Assembly (NCBI GenBank): GCA_029865445.1
Contig: JAOUGY010000059.1
Span: forward strand, 1 to 14,960
Source: Acidimicrobiia bacterium
Lineage (GTDB): Bacteria; Actinomycetota; Acidimicrobiia; Spongiisociales; ZC4RG35
Length of the DNA: 14,960 bases
Reading direction: 5' to 3'
Shown here: positions 1-7,003 of the stretch, piece by piece
How the letters are laid out: every line of letters starts with the position of its first letter
Numbering within the stretch: position 1 is the stretch's first letter
Translations under genes and position numbers: made by a program
The notes under the pieces: generated by a model
The model's input: only the letters and a program-made list of their open reading frames with translations
Told to the model about the DNA's origin: nothing
Database searches by the model: none

Positions 1-64
1 CGGCCTCACCGCTCCACACCGTCGACTCGGGCGACACCACGTCGACCTGGAAGCTCTTTGCCAT
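1..64 (-). CDS. atpC: ATP synthase epsilon subunit, 5' end only
   Basis: The minus strand reads MAKSFQVDVVSPEST and six further codons before the window edge, so only the first 21 codons are visible. This matches the start of the F1 epsilon subunit, whose N-terminal beta-sandwich begins with a V-x-V-V-[ST]-P-E type strand. Epsilon sits on the gamma stalk and couples and inhibits rotation. Its ATG overlaps the atpD stop as TGATG, so translation is probably coupled to atpD. It is the last gene of the usual atp order, which supports the call despite the short length. The rest of the gene lies outside the window. Confidence 0.9.
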   Translation of the reverse strand, partial: MAKSFQVDVVSPESTVWSGEA

Positions 65-1488
65 CAGGCGGCTTCACCCTTCAGCGACGCTGCCTTGCGT
101 TCGACATCCTCGCGACCACCCACCATATAGAAGGCCTGCTCGGGGAACTCGTCCATGTCGCCTTCCAGCACGGCATTGAACGATTCGATCGTCTCTTCGA
201 GCGGGGTGAACACGCCTTCCTGACCTGTGAACTGCTCGGCCACGAACATGGGCTGGGCGAGGAACCGCTGGATACGGCGGGCACGACCCACCACCAGCTT
301 GTCCTCTTCGGAGAGCTCGTCGATTCCGAGAATGGCGATGATGTCCTGGAGGTCCTTGTACCGCTGGAGGACGCGCTGTACCTCGGTGGCCACGTGATAG
401 TGCCGCTCACCGACGATCTGGGGATCGAGGGCCCGGGACGAGGAGTCGAGCGGGTCCACGGCCGGGTAGATACCGAGCGCCGTCAGCGGACGGGAGAGCA
501 CCGTGGTGGCATCGAGGTGGGCGAATGCGGTGTGCGGCGCCGGGTCGGTGATGTCGTCGGCCGGGACGTAGATCGCCTGGAGCGAGGTGATCGACTTGCC
601 CTTGAGCGACGTGATCCGCTCCTGGAGGATGCCCATCTCGTCGGCCAGTGTCGGCTGGTAGCCGACCTCGGAGGGCATGCGTCCGAGCAGTGTGGACACC
701 TCGGAACCGGCCTGGGTGAACCGGAAGATGTTGTCGATGAACAACAACACGTCCTGGTTCTGGACGTCCCGGAAGTATTCGGCCATCGTGAGCGCCGACA
801 GTGCCACTCGGAGGCGCACACCCGGTGGCTCGTCCATCTGACCGAACACGAGTGCGGCCTTCTCGATGACTCCGGTCTCGGTCATCTCGAGGAACAGGTC
901 GTTGCCCTCGCGCGTCCGTTCGCCGACACCGGCGAACACCGACACACCGCCGTGCTGGGTGGCGACCCGGTTGATCATCTCCTGGATGAGGACCGTCTTG
1001 CCGACCCCGGCACCGCCGAACAGGCCGATCTTCCCGCCTTCGAGGTAGGGCGAGATCAGGTCGAGCACCTTGATGCCCGTCTCGAACACCTTGGTCTGCG
1101 GCTCGACGTCTTCGAACCTCGGCGGCTGGCGGTGGATGGACCAACGCGGTTCGGAGAAGTCCTGGTCGGGTGCGTCGAGGGCGTCGCCCCACATGTTGAA
1201 GATGTGGCCGAGCACCTGGTCGCCGACGGGGACGGTGATGGGCGATCCGGTGTCGATGACCGGAGCGTTCCGAGTCAGGCCATCGGTTGGAGCCATGGCG
1301 ACGGCGCGCACCTTGTTGCCTCCGAGGTGCTGGGCGACCTCTGCCTTGACCGAACGGGTCTCACCGCCGATCTCGAATTCGATCTCCAGGGCATTCAGGA
1401 TCTCCGGAAGCTCGTTGGGCGCGAACTCGGCGTCGATCACCGGGCCCGCCACCTTGACGACCCTCCCCTGGTTTCTTCCTTCAGACAT
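64..1488 (-). CDS. atpD: F0F1 ATP synthase subunit beta
   Basis: The catalytic beta subunit of the F1 head, 474 aa, normal length for the family. Visible landmarks are the P-loop GGAGVGKT at residues 158-165, GVGERTREGNDL from about 187, LLFIDNIFRFTQAGSEVS (Walker B region) and a bacterial DELSEED loop (DELSEEDK) near 390. Beta binds and converts ADP plus phosphate to ATP at the alpha/beta interfaces. The ATG is preceded by GAGGAG at 8-base spacing. It lies 21 bases downstream of atpG and overlaps the atpC start. No key residue appears to be missing. Housekeeping gene, assignment essentially certain. Confidence 0.99.
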   Translation of the reverse strand: MSEGRNQGRVVKVAGPVIDAEFAPNELPEILNALEIEFEIGGETRSVKAEVAQHLGGNKVRAVAMAPTDGLTRNAPVIDTGSPITVPVGDQVLGHIFNMWGDALDAPDQDFSEPRWSIHRQPPRFEDVEPQTKVFETGIKVLDLISPYLEGGKIGLFGGAGVGKTVLIQEMINRVATQHGGVSVFAGVGERTREGNDLFLEMTETGVIEKAALVFGQMDEPPGVRLRVALSALTMAEYFRDVQNQDVLLFIDNIFRFTQAGSEVSTLLGRMPSEVGYQPTLADEMGILQERITSLKGKSITSLQAIYVPADDITDPAPHTAFAHLDATTVLSRPLTALGIYPAVDPLDSSSRALDPQIVGERHYHVATEVQRVLQRYKDLQDIIAILGIDELSEEDKLVVGRARRIQRFLAQPMFVAEQFTGQEGVFTPLEETIESFNAVLEGDMDEFPEQAFYMVGGREDVERKAASLKGEAA

Positions 1489-1509
1489 CGAATGTGCTCC
1501 TCGTCATCG

Positions 1510-2385
1510 TCACTTGTCCGCCGCCAGCGCCTCGGCGCCACCAACGATCTCGGTGATCGCGGTGGTGATCTCGGCCTGGCGGGCACGGTTTGCCTGCACC
1601 GTCAGGATGCGGATCAGCTCCTCGGCGTTGTCGGTTGCAGCTTTCATCGCTCGACGGCGAGCAGAGTGTTCTGACGCCGATGCTTCGAGCAGCATGTTGA
1701 AGATCGTCGCCTCCACGTACCGGGGCAGGATCCGGGAGAGGATCTCGGCAGGTGACGGTTCGTAGGAGTACGACACGGTCCGCGCCTCCCCCCCTTCCGG
1801 AGGGGCGAGCGGAAGCAACTGGTACTGGGTCGGGATCTGGGTCATCGCCGACTGATACCGGGTGTAGTAGGCCTCCACGGCGTCGATGTCACCGGAGACG
1901 TAGGCATCCATGAGAATGTTCGAGACCGCCCGGGCGTCGCCGTATCCGGGAGTGTCGGTGACACCGAGGAACGCACGGCGAACGTTGTAGCCGCGATACC
2001 GGAAGTACGTCTGAGCCTTCTTGCCCACAACGTACAGCTCGACGTCTCGTCCGGCTCTGGTGTGCTGGACGAGGCTCCGTTCGGCGAGGCGGATCACGTT
2101 GGAGGCATACGCCCCGGCGAGACCCCGGTCGGCCGACACAACCAGCACTCCCACGGTCCGCACGTCGCGCACCTCGAGCAACGGATGGGACACGCCTCCG
2201 GCGGCGCCGCCCACGTTCTGGATCACCTCGACGAGCTTCTCGGCGTACGGCTTGGAGGCCACGACCCGGGCTTGGGCCTTGGGGATCCGAGCCGCGGCGA
2301 TGAGCTCCATCGCACGCGTGATCTTCTTGGTTGCCTCGACGCTCTTGATCCGGCGCCGGGTGTCGCGAAGACCCGCTCCCGCCAT
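1510..2385 (-). CDS. atpG: F0F1 ATP synthase subunit gamma
   Basis: The rotating central-stalk subunit, 291 aa. It begins MAGAGLRDTRRRIKSVEATK followed by KITRAMELIAAARI, the conserved N-terminal gamma helix, and ends with the matching C-terminal helix (about NRARQAEITTAITEIVGGAEAL) that forms the coiled-coil shaft. The middle carries the Rossmann-like segment (VGVLVVSADRGLAGAYASNV). The ATG follows the atpA TAG with no spacer, and the Shine-Dalgarno GGAGGAG lies inside the end of atpA, so the two are translationally coupled. The length and order (alpha-gamma-beta) are canonical. Confidence 0.98.
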   Translation of the reverse strand: MAGAGLRDTRRRIKSVEATKKITRAMELIAAARIPKAQARVVASKPYAEKLVEVIQNVGGAAGGVSHPLLEVRDVRTVGVLVVSADRGLAGAYASNVIRLAERSLVQHTRAGRDVELYVVGKKAQTYFRYRGYNVRRAFLGVTDTPGYGDARAVSNILMDAYVSGDIDAVEAYYTRYQSAMTQIPTQYQLLPLAPPEGGEARTVSYSYEPSPAEILSRILPRYVEATIFNMLLEASASEHSARRRAMKAATDNAEELIRILTVQANRARQAEITTAITEIVGGAEALAADK

Positions 2386-3927
2386 CTACTCCTCCGAAAC
2401 CGAGGTCTCGAAGGTGGCCTTGAAGGCCTCGATGACTTCGACGATCTTGTCTTGGTCGCCCAGCTCACCGGTGGTTCCGATGTGTTCGAGCACCGCGCCG
2501 TACCTGGTGGCGGCGAACTCGCGCAGGCCCACTTCGAACCGCTTGATGTCGGCGACGGGGATGTCATCCATGTGACCTTCGGTGACCGCAAAGATCGCCA
2601 GCACCTGCTGTTCGACCGAGAGCGGCTGGAACTGTGGCTGCTTGAGAACTTCAACCACCCGCCGTCCCCGCTCCAGCTGGGCGAGCGACGCGGCGTCGAG
2701 CTCGGATCCGAACTCGGCGAACGCCGCCAGCTCGCGGAATTGGGCCAGGTTGAGGCGGAGCGGACCGGCGATCTTCTTCATCGCTTTGATCTGGGCGTTT
2801 CCACCCACCCGGGACACCGACGTGCCGGCGTTCATGGCCGGTCGCACACCCTGGTAGAAGAGGTCGGTTTCCAAGAACACCTGACCGTCGGTGATCGAAA
2901 TCACGTTCGTCGGGATGTAGGCCGAGATGTCGTTCGCCTTCGTCTCGATGACCGGGAGTCCGGTGAGCGATCCCGCCCCCAACTCGTCCGACAGCTTGGC
3001 GCAACGTTCCAGCAACCGGCTGTGCAGATAGAACACGTCGCCGGGGTAGGCCTCACGACCGGGCGGGCGACGAAGCAGCAGCGAGATCTCGCGGTAGGCG
3101 ACGGCCTGTTTCGACAGGTCGTCGAACATCACGAGGGCGTGCTTGCCGTTGTACATCCAGTGCTGGCCGATGGCCGACCCGGCATACGGGGCGTACATCT
3201 GCAACGCAGGGGCAGCCGATGCCGCGGCGTTGACCACCACCGTGTACTTCATGGCGTCGTGCTGCTGGAGCACCGACACCACTTCGGCCACCGTCGAGGC
3301 CTTCTGGCCGATTGCCACGTAGATGCACTTCACCTCGTCGGGGGTGCCGAAGTACTGGCGCTGGTTGATGATCGTGTCGACCAGCAACGCAGTCTTGCCG
3401 GTCTGCCGGTCGCCGATGATGAGCTGGCGCTGACCGCGCCCGACCGGAGTCATGGCGTCGATCGTCTTGATACCGGTCTGCAACGGCTCGTGAACGGGCT
3501 GGCGCTCGACAACGGATGGCGCCTGGGTCTCCATGAGACGGCGCTCGGTGAATTCGATTGGGCCCTTGCCGTCGATCGGGTTGCCGAGCGGGTCGATCAC
3601 CCGTCCGAGAAGCCCGTCGCCAACCGGGACGGAGAGCACGTTGCCGGTCTGCTTGACGGGGTCGCCTTCCTGGACGTGGGAGGCCTCACCCATGAGCACG
3701 ACGCCGAGGTCGTCCTCGTCGATGTTGAGGGTCACGCCGATGAGCCCGCCGGGGAACTCGAGGAGCTCTGAGGCCATGACGTTGGGAAGCCCGCGTACAC
3801 GAGCTACACCGTCGGCGACCGACGCTACGTATCCGACGGTTTCCTTGCTCAGGTCGGGTGCCCACCCGTCGAGATTCTTGCGAAGCGCCGCTGTGATGTC
3901 TTCGGCGGTGATGGTCAGATCAGCCAT
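2386..3927 (-). CDS. atpA: F0F1 ATP synthase subunit alpha
   Basis: The non-catalytic nucleotide-binding subunit of F1, 513 aa. The alpha-type P-loop GDRQTGKT lies at residues 172-179. The conserved region VISITDGQVFLETDLFYQGV is followed by RPAMNAGTSVSRVGG, which holds the arginine finger serving the neighbouring beta site. The N-terminal beta-barrel (about 27-95) and C-terminal helical domain are both present. The ATG is preceded by a purine-rich GAGGAAGG. It starts 9 bases after atpH ends and abuts atpG. No truncation or frameshift is seen. Confidence 0.99.
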   Translation of the reverse strand: MADLTITAEDITAALRKNLDGWAPDLSKETVGYVASVADGVARVRGLPNVMASELLEFPGGLIGVTLNIDEDDLGVVLMGEASHVQEGDPVKQTGNVLSVPVGDGLLGRVIDPLGNPIDGKGPIEFTERRLMETQAPSVVERQPVHEPLQTGIKTIDAMTPVGRGQRQLIIGDRQTGKTALLVDTIINQRQYFGTPDEVKCIYVAIGQKASTVAEVVSVLQQHDAMKYTVVVNAAASAAPALQMYAPYAGSAIGQHWMYNGKHALVMFDDLSKQAVAYREISLLLRRPPGREAYPGDVFYLHSRLLERCAKLSDELGAGSLTGLPVIETKANDISAYIPTNVISITDGQVFLETDLFYQGVRPAMNAGTSVSRVGGNAQIKAMKKIAGPLRLNLAQFRELAAFAEFGSELDAASLAQLERGRRVVEVLKQPQFQPLSVEQQVLAIFAVTEGHMDDIPVADIKRFEVGLREFAATRYGAVLEHIGTTGELGDQDKIVEVIEAFKATFETSVSEE

Positions 3928-3936
3928 GGTCCTTCC

Positions 3937-4467
3937 TCAATTCTTCATCGCCGCGCGCAGCGACTGGAGACGGCTCTTGACCGAGCCGTCGATCACCGTG
4001 TCTCCGACGCGGGCGACGACGCCGCCCATCACCGACGGGTCGACGATCGTCCGCACCTCCACCGTCCGCCCGACCGCCCTACCGAGGGCGGCGGCGAGAC
4101 GCTGGACGATGGCGTCGTCGAGCGGGACCGCGGACCGGATTTCAGCCACGTCGACGCCACCCTTCCGGGCGGCGCGGTCGGCGAGCCGGGTCGCCACCGA
4201 CCCGAGCTCGGTTGCCCGGCCCTGATTCACCATGAAACTCACCAAGTTGACCGTCAGCTGAGACGCTCGACCACCCACGAGGTCGTCGACGATCGCCTGC
4301 TTGCGTTCGGCAGGAAGGCGAGGGTCGATGAGAGCGTCACGAAGCTCGGTCGACGAGTCGATGGTGCGGGCTATGGCGCCGAACTCGCGCTCGACCCGGG
4401 AGAGCTCGCCCTCCGCACTGGCCAGCTCGAAGATCGCTGCTGCATATCCGTCGACGCGGTCCGCCAC
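3937..4467 (-). CDS. atpH: F0F1 ATP synthase subunit delta
   Basis: A 176-aa OSCP/delta subunit that ties the peripheral stalk (b) to the top of F1. The N-terminal helical domain starts MADRVDGYAAAIFELASAEG, and the family-typical A-x-x-Y-A-x-A-[IL]-F pattern is recognisable there. The C-terminal part contains VEVRTIVDPSVMGGVVARVG, matching the conserved delta motif D-P-S-[IVL]-[IMLV]-G-G. The start codon is GTG, placed directly after the atpF TAA, with GGAG six bases upstream inside atpF. The gene lies between atpF and atpA as expected. Confidence 0.97.
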   Translation of the reverse strand: MADRVDGYAAAIFELASAEGELSRVEREFGAIARTIDSSTELRDALIDPRLPAERKQAIVDDLVGGRASQLTVNLVSFMVNQGRATELGSVATRLADRAARKGGVDVAEIRSAVPLDDAIVQRLAAALGRAVGRTVEVRTIVDPSVMGGVVARVGDTVIDGSVKSRLQSLRAAMKN

Positions 4468-5013
4468 TTACTTCTCCAACTCTGCGATGTACCGCTCGAC
4501 CAGCCCAAGCTGGGTTTCCCGGTCGAGGCTTTGGGCTACCACTCGTTCTGCCAGGTCGATCGACAGGTTCGCGACCTCAGACCTGGCGTCGGCGAGGACG
4601 CGGCCCTTCTCGGCCGCGGCGTCCTCACGGGCCTTTGACACGATCGACTCGGCCTCGGCATTCGCCTTGGCCAGGATATCGGCCTTCATGGCCTCGCCTT
4701 CGGAGCGGGCGGCTTCGATCGCCTCGGCCTGACCGGCCTTCAGTTCGGCGAGTTGGGCCTTGTAGTCGTTCAGCAGGCTCTCCGCTTCGGCCTTGGCGGC
4801 CTCTGCTTCCTTGATCTGACCGCCGATCGCCTTCTGCCGCTCTTCGAGTGACCGGTTGAGGGCTGGCACGGCCCACTTCCAGACGAAGAAGAAGACGATG
4901 GCGAAGGCGATGATGCCGGCGATGAGCTCGGGGGTGGCCGGAAGGAGGAGATCCAATCCGCTGCTCCCACCGCCCTCTTCTTCGGCAGCAAGTATCAACG
5001 TCTGCGCCAGCAT
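4468..5013 (-). CDS. atpF: F0F1 ATP synthase subunit b
   Basis: The peripheral-stalk b subunit, 181 aa. A single membrane helix (about residues 30-50, LIAGIIAFAIVFFFVWKW) is followed by a long charged, alanine- and glutamate-rich helix to the end, the parallel coiled coil that reaches F1 delta. There is a short Glu/Gly-rich N-terminal tail (AEEEGGGSS). The ATG lies 4 bases after the atpE stop without an obvious Shine-Dalgarno, suggesting coupling to atpE. Only one b-type gene is seen, with no b' gene and no b-delta fusion of the mycobacterial kind. Confidence 0.97.
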   Translation of the reverse strand: MLAQTLILAAEEEGGGSSGLDLLLPATPELIAGIIAFAIVFFFVWKWAVPALNRSLEERQKAIGGQIKEAEAAKAEAESLLNDYKAQLAELKAGQAEAIEAARSEGEAMKADILAKANAEAESIVSKAREDAAAEKGRVLADARSEVANLSIDLAERVVAQSLDRETQLGLVERYIAELEK

Positions 5014-5017
5014 CGGT

Positions 5018-5287
5018 TCAACCGCCCAGGAAGAAGAGCACGAAGCCGATCAGGGCGAGCGCCTCCGTGAAGGCGATACCCAGGAACATGGTGGTGCGCA
5101 CCATGCCGGCTGCTTCGGGCTGACGGGCCATGGCCTGCACGGCGTTTCCAGCTACCAGACCCACACCGATGCCCGGGCCGATGGCCGCGAGGCCGTATCC
5201 GACCACGTTCAGGCTTCCGGTGATCCCGCCCGCTGCTTCCTGAGCGAGGATCTGGGCGGCAGCCAGTACTGCGAGGACTGCGTCCAT
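5018..5287 (-). CDS. atpE: F0F1 ATP synthase subunit c
   Basis: The proton-carrying c-ring proteolipid, 89 aa. The first helix carries the glycine-rich run GPGIGVG (about 37-43), then comes the polar loop ARQPE (54-58), then a second helix FLGIAFTEALALIGFVLFF with the essential carboxylate Glu75. I do not see a sodium-type ligand set, so proton coupling is inferred. The open frame extends further upstream, but the start MDAVLAVLAA is chosen because it is preceded by GGAG at 5-base spacing and gives the family length. A longer start would run into atpB. Confidence 0.97.
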   Translation of the reverse strand: MDAVLAVLAAAQILAQEAAGGITGSLNVVGYGLAAIGPGIGVGLVAGNAVQAMARQPEAAGMVRTTMFLGIAFTEALALIGFVLFFLGG

Positions 5288-5333
5288 TGTCTCTCCGTTC
5301 CTTTCTGTTCCCTCGTGGGTGTTGTGTGCGTTC

Positions 5334-6149
5334 TCAGTGTTCGGGGTGTACGGAGGTCTGGATGTACACCGCCGACAACAGCGTGAAGATGTAGGCCTGG
5401 ATGAAGCCGACCAGCAACTCGAAGACGAAGATGCCGAGGCCGAAGACAAACCACAGCGGACCGGCGAGGCCCTTCAGACCGATCTCGCCGAAGTTGATGA
5501 ACAGGTTCGACGTGAAGATCCAGCCGGTGACCAGGAGGAGTGACAGCATCACGTGCCCGGCAACCATGTTGGCGAAGAGCCGGACTGCGAGCGAGAAGGG
5601 CCGGACCAAGAACGTCGAGAAGAACTCGATCAGACCCACCAGCGGGCGCATGCCCAGCGGGACACTGTGGGGCCACACCACCCCGGTGAAGTAGCCGATG
5701 CCGTTCTTGGCGAACCCGACGACCACGAAGATCACCCACGTGAGGATTGCGAGGAACGCGGGCAGTGCCATCCGGGACGTGATCGGGAAGTTGATGAGCG
5801 GCGTCACCTCGAACAGGTTGCCGACCAGCAGCAAGGTGAACACCGAGAGCAGGTACGGAAAGTACTTGATGCCTTCGGGCCCGATGATCCCGATCGCGAT
5901 CTCGTTGCGCACGAAGCTCACGAGTGACTCGACCGCAGCTTGGAACTTGGTCGGGATAGGGCGGGGCTTGCGCAGTCCGAAGTAGAGGACGGCGATCACT
6001 ATGGCGGCCGCCAAGAACATGAGTATGACCGTCCGGTTCACCTGCCCGAAGATGGGCTCGAAGATGAAGAGCTCACCGACGTCCTCGGGGGCGCACACCG
6101 GGTTGTTGACGAAGTCGCACTCTTCGACGGCCAGAATCAGCTGGTCCAA
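5334..6149 (-). CDS. atpB: F0F1 ATP synthase subunit a
   Basis: The membrane stator that forms the two proton half-channels with the c-ring, 271 aa, with about five or six hydrophobic helices. The essential arginine is Arg190 in PFSLAVRLFANMVAGH, and the C-terminal helix FIQAYIFTLLSAVYI is typical. The start is a TTG at 6147-6149: there is no in-frame ATG before the first membrane helix, and GGGA lies about 8 bases upstream. The reading frame overlaps the atpI-like gene by 13 bases. A 46-base gap separates it from atpE, the largest gap in the operon. Confidence 0.97.
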   Translation of the reverse strand: MDQLILAVEECDFVNNPVCAPEDVGELFIFEPIFGQVNRTVILMFLAAAIVIAVLYFGLRKPRPIPTKFQAAVESLVSFVRNEIAIGIIGPEGIKYFPYLLSVFTLLLVGNLFEVTPLINFPITSRMALPAFLAILTWVIFVVVGFAKNGIGYFTGVVWPHSVPLGMRPLVGLIEFFSTFLVRPFSLAVRLFANMVAGHVMLSLLLVTGWIFTSNLFINFGEIGLKGLAGPLWFVFGLGIFVFELLVGFIQAYIFTLLSAVYIQTSVHPEH

Positions 6150-6571
6150 TCCAGATCCCTTTCTCTCCCACGTGCCACGGCAACCGCCTCCAGGGCGAGC
6201 AGCACGATATACGTCACCACTGTTGAGATCCCAAACGCCAGCCGGTCCACGTCGACGAACTGCACGATGAGGAACATCGTCGCCATGATCAAGGCCAGCC
6301 GCAGGAAGAAGCCGAACAGCGCGGCGGCATGATACATGGCGAGAGAGATGCGCATCGCCAGGCTCAACATGGCACCGGCGAGGAGGAAGTTGCCCACGAC
6401 AACGGCGACGCCCAATGTCGAGCCGATCAGACCGTCGAGGCCACGCAGAATCGTGAACAGGGCGATGACGAGCGGCGCCACCCAGATGGCCCGCTTCACG
6501 GTGTGCCGGGCGATCACGGTTTCGACGGGTGTGGTCCCTTCGATGCGCGTGGTCATGTGCTCACCGGTCAC
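6137..6571 (-). CDS. atpI: ATP synthase protein I-like (AtpI family) membrane protein
   Basis: A small hydrophobic protein of 144 aa with four predicted membrane segments (about WVAPLVIALFTILRG; TLGVAVVVGNFLLAGAMLSL; ALFGFFLRLALIMATMFLIV; GISTVVTYIVLLALEAVAVA) and charged ends. Position (second gene, before atpB), size and four-helix pattern match AtpI, which helps assemble the c-ring and has been linked to magnesium or calcium uptake in some bacteria. I start it at GTG 6571 because GAGGAG lies 7 bases upstream. An in-frame ATG at 6556 is an alternative with a much weaker ribosome site. It overlaps the upstream gene by 11 bases if GTG is used. Sequence conservation in this family is low, so the call rests largely on context. 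Confidence 0.8.
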   Translation of the reverse strand: MTGEHMTTRIEGTTPVETVIARHTVKRAIWVAPLVIALFTILRGLDGLIGSTLGVAVVVGNFLLAGAMLSLAMRISLAMYHAAALFGFFLRLALIMATMFLIVQFVDVDRLAFGISTVVTYIVLLALEAVAVARGRERDLDWTS

Positions 6572-6797
6572 GTGACATCTCCTCGAGTTTCTTCGAGTAC
6601 TGCCACACGCGGAGGAAGCCGGAGTACGCGCCCAGCAAGATGCCGGAGATGACGAGCCATGGATCGGTCCCAAGCCACTTGTCGGCGAAGTAGCCGAGCA
6701 GGGTGCCGGAGAGGATGGAGCCGACGAAGGACCCTCCTTCCATCCACCCGTCGTTGACGGCGGATGTGACCTGGCGATGCACGTTGTCAGATCGCAT
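6561..6797 (-). CDS. AtpZ/AtpI-like F0F1 accessory protein (ATPase_gene1 type)
   Basis: A 78-aa protein with two membrane hairpin helices: GGSFVGSILSGTLLGYFADK, then WLGTDPWLVISGILLGAYSG. The pattern G-x-x-x-D-x-x-x-G-T-x-P-W followed by a Gly-rich helix is characteristic of the small AtpZ-type proteins that precede ATP synthase operons. It is the first gene of the operon. No Shine-Dalgarno is visible; the leader just before the ATG is pyrimidine-rich (CCATCCCTCC). The mRNA may therefore be leaderless, or the true start may lie downstream at Met19. The role in ATP synthase assembly or divalent-ion transport is inferred from the family. Confidence 0.82.
   Translation of the reverse strand: MRSDNVHRQVTSAVNDGWMEGGSFVGSILSGTLLGYFADKWLGTDPWLVISGILLGAYSGFLRVWQYSKKLEEMSRDR
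6579..6584 (-). promoter_or_regulatory. Ribosome binding site deciding the atpI-like start
   Basis: GAGGAG on the minus strand, 7 bases before the GTG at 6571. It favours this GTG over the in-frame ATG at 6556, whose upstream bases (GGTGAG, three bases away) are poorly spaced. Confidence 0.6.
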
Positions 6798-6874
6798 GGA
6801 GGGATGGACACCTGGGAGGGGTAGGCGGGCTTCGTGAAGTCCGGAACGAGAGTCTACGGCCGCACCCCCCTTCC

Positions 6875-6928
6875 CCCCAAATTGCGTAGCTCAGTGCCGG
6901 ATACGGCACTGGCGTACGCAATTTGGGG
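6875..6928. repeat. Left copy of 46-base palindromic repeat (core 6879-6924)
   Basis: An imperfect inverted repeat. Arms AAATTGCGTA and TACGCAATTT form 10 bp, a 3x3 mismatch (GCT opposite GCG) follows, then CAGTGCCG and CGGCACTG form 8 bp around a GATA loop. In this copy the stem is extended by CCCC (6875-6878) pairing with GGGG (6925-6928). The 46-base core is identical, in the same orientation, to 7911-7956. It lies between the atp operon and the AbiEi/DUF559 gene, which diverge here, so a terminator role is not the natural explanation for this copy. Confidence 0.95.
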
Positions 6929-6932
6929 CCTG

Positions 6933-6964
6933 GGGGTTGTCAAGGGGTTGTCGAACGCCCCTTG
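6933..6964 (+). promoter_or_regulatory. Direct repeat and hairpin in the leader of the AbiEi/DUF559 gene
   Basis: GGGGTTGTC occurs twice, at 6933-6941 and 6944-6952, separated by AA. Overlapping the second copy, CAAGGGG (6941-6947) can pair with CCCCTTG (6958-6964) over a 10-base loop. This sits 40-70 bases upstream of the start codon. AbiEi antitoxins are known to bind repeats in their own promoters, so an autoregulatory operator is a reasonable inference. No clear -10/-35 pair could be assigned. Confidence 0.4.
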
Positions 6965-6992
6965 GATCGATAACTCGACGCGATGCATCCCG

Positions 6993-6998
6993 AAGGAA
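6993..6998 (+). promoter_or_regulatory. Ribosome binding site deciding the AbiEi/DUF559 start
   Basis: AAGGAA, 5 bases before the ATG at 7004. It favours that start over the in-frame ATG at 6983, which has no purine-rich site ahead of it. Confidence 0.55.
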
Positions 6999-7003
6999 AC
7001 CTC

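Noticed and set aside
58..1674. A 538-codon plus-strand open frame across atpD and into atpG
   Set aside because: It runs antisense to a certain housekeeping gene. Its composition (rich in His, Asp, Arg, Gly and Leu) is that of the complement of high-GC coding sequence, and no family is recognisable.
2062..3771. A 569-codon plus-strand open frame antisense to atpA and part of atpG
   Set aside because: Same reason: a complement shadow of conserved genes without domains or a credible ribosome site.
6885..6905. TAGCTCAGTGCCGG in the palindrome resembles a tRNA D-arm
   Set aside because: No anticodon stem, T-arm (GGTTCGA) or acceptor stem follows. The bases are explained by the hairpin.
6875..6928. 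Left palindrome as a transcription terminator
   Set aside because: It lies between divergently transcribed genes, where neither transcript ends. Terminator function is plausible only for the right copy.
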